Source of the DNA: Bacillota bacterium
Lineage (GTDB): Bacteria > Bacillota > Clostridia > Christensenellales > CAG-138
Assembly (NCBI GenBank): GCA_023409435.1
Contig: JAEYHP010000114.1
Span: forward strand, 1-5,842
DNA: 5,842 nucleotides
Direction of reading: 5' to 3'
The notes beneath the pieces are model-generated. The model was not told the origin of the DNA. It saw only the letters and a program-made list of their open reading frames with translations, and did no database searches. The position numbers and the translations under genes were made by a program. Every line of letters begins with the position of its first letter. Positions within the stretch are counted from its first letter, which is position 1. Below are positions 1 through 5,800 of the stretch, piece after piece.

Positions 1-910
1 TGTTGGTCATATGCCCCATTTCGATATTGACCGCGGGACGTTCGCACCAGTTGAAGCCCGTTTGATCGTCCCGGTAGGTGACGCCCTTTTTCACGCTGAT
101 GCCGGTTTCCTCGCCGTAGGCAGCGAGTATCTTTTTTGCGGCCCGTACGCATTCGTCGTAATACGGGTAATCTTTGCTTTTGGGCACCAGCATGAACGCG
201 CCATGGACGCTTGGATCGTTGCTGCCGTTGCAGTGCAGGCGGATGCCGAGATCCACATCGGCTTCGTTGAATATCTTCGCGCGGTCGACGTTGGAGAGAT
301 CCACATCGTTTTTTGTGCGCGTCATGACCACCTCGGCGCCCAGGTCCTCCAGCATGTCCCTTAATTTCAGGCCGACCTGCAGCGTCACTTCGTATTCCCG
401 CACGCCGGTAAACCGCCCGTATGTGCCGGAGGATACCTTATCCTTGGTTTCGGACGATCCCGGCGCCACCGGCTCCTGATCGCGGTTGGGGTGCGACTGA
501 TGCCCCGGATCAATGCCGATCACAAGGCCTGCAAGCGGCTTATCTGAGGAGGGTTCCTTCGTCGGCTCGGGGGTGGGCTTTTCCGTTGGCACGGGTGTTT
601 GCGTGAGCTCCGGCGTGGGTGTTGCTGTCGGTTCCGGCGTTTCGTTTGGCGCAGGCGTATCCTGCGGGGTCGGTGACGGGGAGGCATCCGGCGAAGGGGA
701 AAGTACCGCGCCGCTCTGTACTGTGCCGCCGGGTTTTGCGGCAGCCGCCCCCGCTGTTCCGTCCAGCTCCACATACAGTGCTTCCTCTGCCGCGGAAGCT
801 GGCGCAACCACCAATACGGCAAGGCCGATTACCCCCACGAGCAGCGCCGCCAGTATGGCCCATCGGAGTATGTTTTGCCTATTCAGTATGGTTGCTTTCT
901 TTCCCGTCAT
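1..910 (-). CDS. N-acetylmuramoyl-L-alanine amidase (Amidase_3), membrane-anchored, 3' end cut by the window edge
   Basis: This is a zinc-dependent hydrolase predicted to cleave the bond between N-acetylmuramic acid and L-alanine in peptidoglycan outside the membrane. The reading frame is open from the ATG at 910-908 to the window edge, giving 303 visible residues. Residues about 16-40 are a hydrophobic segment after a basic N-terminus, ending in an Ala-rich stretch (signal anchor or signal peptide). Residues about 71-119 are a Thr/Pro/Ser/Glu-rich TPxPT-type linker. The Amidase_3 domain starts near 128. Expected zinc and catalytic residues are visible: His137 in IGIDPGH, Glu172 in REYEV, His226 in IRLHCNG, and Glu297 in VNIEMGHMTN. 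An insert between His137 and Glu172 (EPVAPGS, SSGTYGRFTG) resembles a clostridial subgroup. Only the last few dozen residues should be missing. The ATG overlaps the hflX stop as ATGA, with an AAGGA ribosome site inside the hflX end, so coupling is likely. The family call is firm; the physiological role (sporulation, division, turnover) is not determined. Confidence 0.93.
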   Translation of the reverse strand, partial: MTGKKATILNRQNILRWAILAALLVGVIGLAVLVVAPASAAEEALYVELDGTAGAAAAKPGGTVQSGAVLSPSPDASPSPTPQDTPAPNETPEPTATPTPELTQTPVPTEKPTPEPTKEPSSDKPLAGLVIGIDPGHQSHPNRDQEPVAPGSSETKDKVSSGTYGRFTGVREYEVTLQVGLKLRDMLEDLGAEVVMTRTKNDVDLSNVDRAKIFNEADVDLGIRLHCNGSNDPSVHGAFMLVPKSKDYPYYDECVRAAKKILAAYGEETGISVKKGVTYRDDQTGFNWCERPAVNIEMGHMTN

Positions 911-2673
911 TTCACCGCGTCCTTCACCCGCGAAAGATCCCGTTCCTCCAGCATGGCGCAGACAAGGGTGCCTTGCTCCGTATGCTCCTCGGAGAGAATA
1001 CGGCCTACGCTGCGGATCAGCGCCATCGCATCATACCGGTGATAGGGGACTAAAAGCTCCACGCGTACCTGCTGGGCGCTCAATGTCTTCTCCACTGCCG
1101 CAAGCAGGGCGTCCACGCCCGTTCCTTCTTTGGCGCTGATGTGCGCCCACTCCCCACGGTGGCCTGGGTTGGCGCTTTCGCGGTCAATCTGGTTATACAC
1201 GTTGATGCACGGGGTATCCGCCGCGCCCAGCGAGGATAGGACCTCCTCCACCACCTGCATCTGTGCGTCGTACTCTGGGTTTGCGCAATCCACCACATGC
1301 AGCAAAAGGTCGGCGTGCTTCACTTCCTCCAGCGTGGCGCGGAACGCCTGCACCAGATCATGAGGCAGCTTGTGGATAAACCCGACGGTATCAGAAAACA
1401 GCGCCTGCGTTCCCTGTGGCAGCGTCACCTGACGCACCACGGGGTCCAGCGTAGCAAAGAGCTTGTCCTCCGCCAGCACGTCGCTGCCCGAAAGCGCGTT
1501 TAACAGCGTGGACTTTCCCGCGTTGGTATAGCCCACGAGCGCCACAAGCGGAATCAGGTTCTTTTCCCGCCGCTCGCGCCGCAAAGCGCGCTGTTTGACC
1601 ACCTCGTTGAGCGTTTCCTCCAGCTCGAATACCTGTCTGCGGATGCGCCGCCGGTCCAGCTCCAGCTTCTTTTCGCCGGGGCCGCGCGTGCCGATGCCGC
1701 CGCCTAAGCGCGAGAGCGCCATCCCAGAACCGACCAGCCGGGGGAGACGGTATTTTAACTGCGCAAGCTCCACTTGCAGCCGTCCTTCCCGCGTCTGCGC
1801 GCGAGCGGCAAATATATCCAATATCAGGGTCGTCCGGTCTATGACGGGGCGCCCAAGACCTTCTTCCAAATTCCTTAATTGCACGGCGGAAAGCTCGTCG
1901 TCGAATATGAACAGATCGGCTTCCATAGCGCTGCCCATTAAAGACAATTCCTCCACCTTGCCGGAGCCGATGTAGGTCGCGTTGTCTATGCTGCGGCGCT
2001 TCTGCACGCTTTGCCCCACCACCTGTGCGCCCGCGGACTTTGCAAGCTCCGCAAGCTCCTTCATGGTGTCCATGGCGTCCGCCTGCTCCAGCCCTACCAA
2101 TATGGCGCGTTCGGGCCGTGCCGCCGCCGTTTCGTGCGTGCCGGTTTTTAAGCGGTCGTCCGCGAGGTAGATCTCGCGTATCAAAGCCTTTTGGGGTAGG
2201 CGGTTCGGCTGCATGGGGCCGTAGAGAAGGACCTCGTAGCCGTCGTCCCCCCATTCGCCCAGGTATGCGGCATAGAGCACGGCTGGCTTTCCGTCCCGCA
2301 CAGCCAGGGCCGCCATGCAATCGAGCCGCATGGATTTGAGCGTACCCAAGTCTACCTCGCTGAGCATGGCGCTGCCGTTGGGGTGGGTATGAATGCACCG
2401 CACACCCGAGAGCCTGTCCTCATTGCGCACCACGCGCATTTCCGGCATGGCGACTGTGTTCGCGTCCCCCACGCTGACGTCCGCGACGACGCCATTGCGC
2501 TTGATATATACCGATATCTCGCGGTTGATGGCCGCGGTGCACGCGCTCAAATGCTCCAAGAGCTCTATGGTAGCGAATGTATCCTGCCCCACCTCGAACT
2601 CATAGAGCCGCTCGATTTCCGCAAGCACGGTGTTGCGAATGCCGGTTGTATTTCCGTTTATCTGTTTTGGCAT
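907..2673 (-). CDS. hflX: GTPase HflX with N-terminal JAMM-like extension
   Basis: HflX is a TRAFAC-class GTPase that binds the 50S subunit and splits stalled or idle ribosomes, mainly under stress. This protein has 588 residues against roughly 360-430 in typical HflX; the extra length is about 185 N-terminal residues. The HflX N-domain spans about 188-370, with IGSGKVEEL (235-243) and the glycine-rich GGGIGTRGPGEKKLELD (324-340). GTPase motifs follow in order: G1 GYTNAGKS (381-388), G2 Thr408, G3 DTVG (428-431), G4 NQID (494-497, Gln in place of the usual Lys) and G5 SAKEG (513-517). A short C-terminal domain spans about 536-588. The extension carries Glu52 and HTHP...S..D (His95, His97, Ser105, Asp108), the JAMM/MPN metal-site pattern. 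AAAGGA lies 8 nt before the ATG. The gene overlaps the amidase start by 4 nt. The HflX identity is certain; the role of the extension is unknown. From memory, several clostridial HflX proteins share it. Confidence 0.97.
   Translation of the reverse strand: MPKQINGNTTGIRNTVLAEIERLYEFEVGQDTFATIELLEHLSACTAAINREISVYIKRNGVVADVSVGDANTVAMPEMRVVRNEDRLSGVRCIHTHPNGSAMLSEVDLGTLKSMRLDCMAALAVRDGKPAVLYAAYLGEWGDDGYEVLLYGPMQPNRLPQKALIREIYLADDRLKTGTHETAAARPERAILVGLEQADAMDTMKELAELAKSAGAQVVGQSVQKRRSIDNATYIGSGKVEELSLMGSAMEADLFIFDDELSAVQLRNLEEGLGRPVIDRTTLILDIFAARAQTREGRLQVELAQLKYRLPRLVGSGMALSRLGGGIGTRGPGEKKLELDRRRIRRQVFELEETLNEVVKQRALRRERREKNLIPLVALVGYTNAGKSTLLNALSGSDVLAEDKLFATLDPVVRQVTLPQGTQALFSDTVGFIHKLPHDLVQAFRATLEEVKHADLLLHVVDCANPEYDAQMQVVEEVLSSLGAADTPCINVYNQIDRESANPGHRGEWAHISAKEGTGVDALLAAVEKTLSAQQVRVELLVPYHRYDAMALIRSVGRILSEEHTEQGTLVCAMLEERDLSRVKDAVK
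920..924 (-). promoter_or_regulatory. Ribosome binding site for the amidase, inside the hflX 3' end
   Basis: Minus-strand AAGGA lies 9 nt before the amidase ATG (910-908), within the last codons of hflX. It supports this start and, together with the ATGA stop/start overlap, suggests translational coupling. Confidence 0.6.
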
Positions 2674-2681
2674 GTGTGTTT

Positions 2682-2687
2682 TCCTTT
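2682..2687 (-). promoter_or_regulatory. Ribosome binding site of hflX, beside a small hairpin
   Basis: Minus-strand AAAGGA is 8 nt from the hflX ATG and fixes that start. A perfect 6-bp inverted repeat (2692-2707, TTGGGG/CCCCAA, 4-nt loop) ends only 4 nt upstream of it and could influence ribosome access. I found no convincing promoter immediately upstream. Confidence 0.65.
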
Positions 2688-2691
2688 CGAT

Positions 2692-2999
2692 TTGGGGAAA
2701 TCCCCAACTTCAAAGAGTAGGATTGTGTTGGGGTCCATCCCACAGTTCGCAATAGTCGTACAGAAAAACTCTGTACTCCTTTGCTTACTGGGACTGCACC
2801 TCGCTTCTTCCGCCACAGGCGGCGCTCGGCTACGTCCCCCCAAACCTCCGCTTAGGGTCGTAACGACCCTAAGAACCCATATTTTGAAATATCCTGTCTT
2901 GGGCGCATTTCAAAAAAGGGATTCCCAAGGGATATGTCCCTTGGGTGGGGTTTCAGGGGCAAAGCCCCTGAAAAATATCGAAAGCATATTCTTATGCTT
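2692..2999. repeat. Noncoding spacer packed with eight perfect inverted repeats
   Basis: The roughly 340-bp gap between the VanW gene and hflX has no credible gene. It holds a string of perfect inverted repeats: 2692-2707 (6-bp arms), 2758-2776 (GTACAGA/TCTGTAC), 2810-2822 (CCGCC/GGCGG), 2851-2873 (CTTAGGGTCG/CGACCCTAAG), 2879-2892 (ATATTT/AAATAT), 2924-2945 (CCCAAGGGA/TCCCTTGGG), 2951-2973 (TTTCAGGGGC/GCCCCTGAAA) and 2982-2999 (AAGCATA/TATGCTT). Loops are mostly 3-5 nt. The density and compactness resemble dispersed REP- or MITE-like intergenic repeats common in gut Clostridia, but copy number cannot be judged from one window. Alternatives are a structured leader or attenuator for hflX, or a compound terminator. 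The inverted repeats are seen directly; the repeat-family reading is inference. Confidence 0.6.
2912..2945 (-). terminator. Possible weak rho-independent terminator after the VanW gene
   Basis: On the minus strand a perfect 9-bp stem (CCCAAGGGA, loop CATA, TCCCTTGGG; 2945-2924) is followed after six bases (AATCCC) by six T residues (2917-2912). The gap before the T-tract is longer than in a canonical intrinsic terminator, so termination may be partial. The stronger GC-rich stem at 2951-2973 has no T-tract on either strand. Confidence 0.3.
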
Positions 3000-3012
3000 A
3001 TGGCACCTAAAA

Positions 3013-4539
3013 TTACGGCGTAATCACGGGAATCTGCGGCGCGTAATAACCCACGCCCACGGTGATTTTGCCCGCGTACGCGCGGTATGTGGATTTTGCA
3101 AGCGGCTCCTTCTTTACTTCCTCGCCATCCTTGTAATAATGCTTGTAGGACTGCCACACGGACCCGTCCTGCCGGGAGACTTCTTCCTTATAATAATCCG
3201 CGGGAACGGTGGTATCCACAACAACCTCCATTTCCCCCTTGGGGGAAACGGTTTCGACCCGTTCGCTGCTCAGGCGGATTTCATCATATTCCCCGCTTAG
3301 AGGCGCGCCGTAAATTTCCACATGCATGGTCTTATCCGTAAGCCCGTCCGGCACTTCCCCATCCTTGGAATCGATGGCGTAGGCGAATATATAAATGTCC
3401 GCCTCCGTGTTGTTCTTAAACTGGAAATCGATCGTGCCGGTGTTGATGGTGGCGTCGAGGCCCCTGTCGATATACCCCACGGGGCTAGAGTGGTTGCGGC
3501 GGTAGACGATTTCAAGGTCCGCCTTTACAACAGCCGCGTACAGCGTGGTGCTGACCTGGCAAACACCGCCGCCCGCCTGATCCTCCGTGGTTCCCTGCAC
3601 ATAGGCGGGAGCAGCCTGCCAGCCAAGCTCGTAGGTGCGGGGGCCCAGCGTATCGTTGGTGGAGAACGTCTCCCCCGGCTTTAATACAAAGCCGTTGATG
3701 AGTGACGCCGCGCGCTTGACATTGAATACGCGCTCCGCGCGGTTATACGGGGATTTTTTGAAGGACGTCTCCGCAGAACTCCGCTTGCTCAATAAAGTCG
3801 CTTTAAGCGCATCCATAGTAACGGCGGGTTCCGTGTACAGTATGGGCAGCTCCACAACGCCATATTCGCGGGTTTCCATGCGGGCTTGCAGGGTATTGAG
3901 CAGCGCCGCTTCGTCGAGCGCCTGTCCCTTCACTTCCGGCATAAAATCCAGGAAATCCTCCGGAGTCATATCCGCCTTGACGGTATACTGCTCCTTCAAT
4001 TTGGCGCCCGCGTCCGTAGGCTCGGTTTTGACAAGCCCCGCAAGCTCTGCAATCTTTGCCTGCGCCGGGGATACGTCCGCCGTGTAACCGATAGAAAACT
4101 CCCTGGGCGAAACGAGCAGCGCCTCGCGTTCCGTTTCCTTCTCCTGCCTTGTGCCGGTGTTGCCCAGCGCGATAGCCTGGTTAAGTATAGTCTCCGTATC
4201 GAACGTCACGTTGAGGTCCGCAGAGGTGAGCGTAATGGACGTGCCGGGCGCGTGCAACACAAACTGTATTTCAGCCGCCTTTTGCTGCTCCGTCTCAAAC
4301 AGCGCTGCGCGCGCCTGCTCCAAATTCATACCCGCTAGCGGGATGCCATCCACGCTGACCCCTTCCGCGAATGTCTGCGCGCCAGGATCCACAAATTCAG
4401 GTTCGGCAAAGGCAGGTCCCGCCATCCGCTGGTAGATCAGGAAGCCGCCTAACCCAAGGCATGCAACCGCAAGCAGTAACACGGTTGCGCGGAGCGTGCG
4501 CTTAAGCGCGCTGGATTTTGTCTTTTTTCTTCTTGCCAT
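3013..4539 (-). CDS. VanW-family membrane-anchored cell-envelope protein
   Basis: This 508-residue protein begins with a basic stretch (MARRKKTK) and one hydrophobic segment (about 15-36), so it is probably a type II membrane protein with an extracytoplasmic body. Residues about 60-250 look like the PG_binding_4-type region often found before VanW domains. The VanW domain spans about 266-386, with NRAERVFNVKRAA (266-278), PGETFS (288-293), GGGVCQVSTTLY (323-334) and RRNHS (347-351). Residues about 418-497 form a G5-like tail (YKDGEEVKKEPL...ITVG). VanW was named from vancomycin-resistance clusters, but no van genes are present here and most such proteins are housekeeping envelope proteins of unsettled biochemistry. 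The start is supported by AAGGAG 5 nt upstream and a promoter at 4637-4666. The stop is TAA at 3015-3013. The family call is strong; the biochemical activity is unknown. Confidence 0.92.
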   Translation of the reverse strand: MARRKKTKSSALKRTLRATVLLLAVACLGLGGFLIYQRMAGPAFAEPEFVDPGAQTFAEGVSVDGIPLAGMNLEQARAALFETEQQKAAEIQFVLHAPGTSITLTSADLNVTFDTETILNQAIALGNTGTRQEKETEREALLVSPREFSIGYTADVSPAQAKIAELAGLVKTEPTDAGAKLKEQYTVKADMTPEDFLDFMPEVKGQALDEAALLNTLQARMETREYGVVELPILYTEPAVTMDALKATLLSKRSSAETSFKKSPYNRAERVFNVKRAASLINGFVLKPGETFSTNDTLGPRTYELGWQAAPAYVQGTTEDQAGGGVCQVSTTLYAAVVKADLEIVYRRNHSSPVGYIDRGLDATINTGTIDFQFKNNTEADIYIFAYAIDSKDGEVPDGLTDKTMHVEIYGAPLSGEYDEIRLSSERVETVSPKGEMEVVVDTTVPADYYKEEVSRQDGSVWQSYKHYYKDGEEVKKEPLAKSTYRAYAGKITVGVGYYAPQIPVITP

Positions 4540-4544
4540 TGTTT

Positions 4545-4550
4545 CTCCTT
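4545..4550 (-). promoter_or_regulatory. Ribosome binding site of the VanW-family gene
   Basis: Minus-strand AAGGAG, a consensus Shine-Dalgarno sequence, lies 5 nt before the ATG at 4539 and fixes the start. Confidence 0.8.
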
Positions 4551-4614
4551 ACTCGTAAGAAAAGCGGCGGCACACGGAAGCCCCTTTTCCAGCGCCATAA
4601 GGCGGAATATTGCC

Positions 4615-4637
4615 TGTACATATGGCCCATACGTACA
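4615..4637. promoter_or_regulatory. Operator-like dyad over the VanW-gene transcription start
   Basis: Arms TGTACATATGG (4615-4625) and CCATACGTACA (4627-4637) are inverted repeats matching at 10 of 11 positions around a single central base. The dyad touches the predicted -10 (4637-4642) and covers the predicted start near 4630, where a repressor would block transcription. In the minus-strand RNA the one mismatch becomes a G-U pair, so a hairpin at the 5' end of the leader is an alternative. No regulator gene is in the window. Confidence 0.5.
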
Positions 4638-4666
4638 TGTTATGATGCTTTCATGGCATTTGTCAA
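4637..4666 (-). promoter_or_regulatory. Sigma-A-type promoter of the VanW-family gene
   Basis: On the minus strand a perfect -35 TTGACA (4666-4661) is followed after 18 bp by TAACAT (4642-4637), a 4/6 match to the -10 consensus. Transcription would start near 4630, giving a leader of about 90 nt before the ATG at 4539. The good -35 and correct position make this the best promoter in the window. The spacer is 1 bp longer than the optimum. Confidence 0.65.
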
Positions 4667-4882
4667 CCTTTGGGGAGCCCTGCAAAACGCCCAGAACCCG
4701 CGCATTTTCGGGTAAGTTCCGTCCAGTATGGCCTTCCGGTTCATAGAAAGTTTAAATCTCCCGCCGACCTTTTTAAGCCTGATGCGGCTTTGACAGGCGA
4801 ACCGATAGCGCTTTTCTCCATACCTTCCTTTATTTCTCTGGGCATGTGCAGAAAATGGACAGGACCTTCCTGCCGGGGATTA

Positions 4883-4891
4883 TGCTATACT
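4883..4891 (+). promoter_or_regulatory. Extended -10 promoter element for ogg
   Basis: The sequence TGCTATACT is a TGn extended -10 with TATACT (5/6 to consensus) at 4886-4891. There is no good -35 at 16-18 bp spacing (GACCTT-like at best), which extended -10 promoters can tolerate. The predicted transcription start falls at about 4898, on the A of the ogg ATG. Confidence 0.5.
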
Positions 4892-4897
4892 TTTGTT

Positions 4898-5800
4898 ATG
4901 ACCGATACACAGAAGTTACAACAGATGCGCCTGCCGAATGCCGTGGACCTTACAGCCACGCTGTTTTCCGGGCAGACATTTTGCTGGACGCAAACGGACG
5001 GCGGATACACCGGCTGCGTGGAAAATAACGCGGCATATCTTGACGCCGCCTCCAACATGCTTTATTGGGCGGGCGGCGCGGATGACGCGTACTGGATGCG
5101 CTACTTTGACATTGCCCGGGATTATGCCGCCGTTTTTTCCACGTTCCGGGATGATGCATACATTCAGCGGGCATATGCCCGTTATGGCGGTATGCGCATA
5201 CTCAACCAGCCGATTTGGGAGACGCTGTGCGCGTTTATTATATCCGCCAACAACAACATCAAGCGCATCACCACCATTATGGCGCGTATCCGCGAGAACT
5301 TAGGCGAGCCGTTTTTATTAAACGGGCATACCGTATACGCATTCCCCGGGGCCGATACCATAGCAAGCGCTGGGGAACCGCTGTTAAAGGAACTGGGCCT
5401 TGGCTACCGCGCAGCCTATCTTTTAAAGACTGCCCAGCGCGTACAAAGCGGGTTTGACCTAAACGCGCTGCCCCATATCGGCTATGAGGAGGCTCTAAAA
5501 GCGCTTGTCACTTTGCCGGGCGTGGGCGAAAAGGTTGCGGACTGCGTGCTGCTGTTTTCCTGCGGATATACCCGCGCCTTCCCCGTAGATGTCTGGGTGA
5601 AGCGCGTGATGCGCGTGCTCTATGGCGCTTCCGGCCCCAACGCAGCAATTAAAGCGAAGGGGCATTCCATATTTGGCGCGGACGCCGGCATCGTGCAGCA
5701 GGTGTTGTTTCACGGCGCACGCACGGGGCTTTTCCCCGTGCTGTGCGAAACAGATCAATTGATTTGCGATACGCCGGAACCGATACGTTCCGATTGCTGA
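4898..5800 (+). CDS. ogg: 8-oxoguanine DNA glycosylase/AP lyase, OGG1 type (HhH-GPD)
   Basis: This bifunctional glycosylase is predicted to excise 8-oxoguanine from DNA and nick the abasic site in base-excision repair. From the ATG at 4898 it has 300 residues, close to characterised bacterial Ogg. The N-terminal OGG domain carries SGQTFCW (24-30). The core shows ISANNNIKRIT (115-125), LGLGYRAAYL (166-175), the HhH TLPGVGEKVADC (205-216) and FPVDVWVKRV (228-237). Catalytic Lys212 and Asp231 match human Lys249 and Asp268. Gly25, Gln267 and Phe271 match human Gly42, Gln315 and Phe319, which hold the oxidised base. Arg123 and Arg171 match human Arg154 and Arg204. Neither candidate start has a strong ribosome site: 4898 sits 6 nt after the -10, and the ATG at 4925 (residue 10) has a weak AGAAG 9 nt upstream. 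The gene stands alone and diverges from the VanW gene. The identity is secure; the exact start is not. Confidence 0.93.
   Translation: MTDTQKLQQMRLPNAVDLTATLFSGQTFCWTQTDGGYTGCVENNAAYLDAASNMLYWAGGADDAYWMRYFDIARDYAAVFSTFRDDAYIQRAYARYGGMRILNQPIWETLCAFIISANNNIKRITTIMARIRENLGEPFLLNGHTVYAFPGADTIASAGEPLLKELGLGYRAAYLLKTAQRVQSGFDLNALPHIGYEEALKALVTLPGVGEKVADCVLLFSCGYTRAFPVDVWVKRVMRVLYGASGPNAAIKAKGHSIFGADAGIVQQVLFHGARTGLFPVLCETDQLICDTPEPIRSDC

Larger units (their letters stand above)
4540..4897. other. Divergent intergenic region between the VanW gene and ogg
   Basis: This 358-bp gap holds the VanW ribosome site, promoter and dyad on its left, and an extended -10 for the glycosylase on its right. The ogg frame is open back to an ATG at 4670, but that extension (GSPAKRPEPAHF and so on) has no ribosome site, resembles no glycosylase N-terminus and starts next to the VanW -35, so I treat 4670-4897 as noncoding. 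Between about 4670 and 4880 I see nothing further that I can name. Confidence 0.6.

Noticed and set aside
1391..2398. 335-codon minus-strand ORF in another frame of hflX
   Set aside because: It lies wholly inside hflX, is Arg/Gly/Ala-rich as expected of a shifted high-GC frame, and has no recognisable domain.
2658..2843. 61-codon minus-strand ORF spanning the hairpin spacer and the hflX start
   Set aside because: It has no ribosome site, overlaps the hflX start in another frame, and is built from inverted-repeat DNA. It is most likely a chance frame through the spacer.
2951..2973. Strong 10-bp GC-rich hairpin as an intrinsic terminator
   Set aside because: There is no T-tract after the stem on either strand; the adjacent A residues only put T residues upstream on the minus strand.
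2383..3300. Long plus-strand ORF of 305 codons
   Set aside because: It runs antisense through the hflX 5' end, the hairpin spacer and the VanW 3' end. It has no family features and is a high-GC shadow.
3013..4539. Vancomycin-resistance locus suggested by the VanW domain
   Set aside because: No vanA/B/H/X/Y/R/S-type gene is nearby, and VanW domains are widespread in non-resistant Firmicutes.
4684..4711. Small CCCG/CGGG inverted repeat near the VanW -35
   Set aside because: The arms are only 4 bp with an 8-nt loop, which is expected by chance in GC-rich DNA.
4670..4897. 76-codon N-terminal extension of the glycosylase in the same frame
   Set aside because: It has no ribosome site, starts beside the divergent VanW promoter, and has no OGG-like sequence before MTDTQKL.
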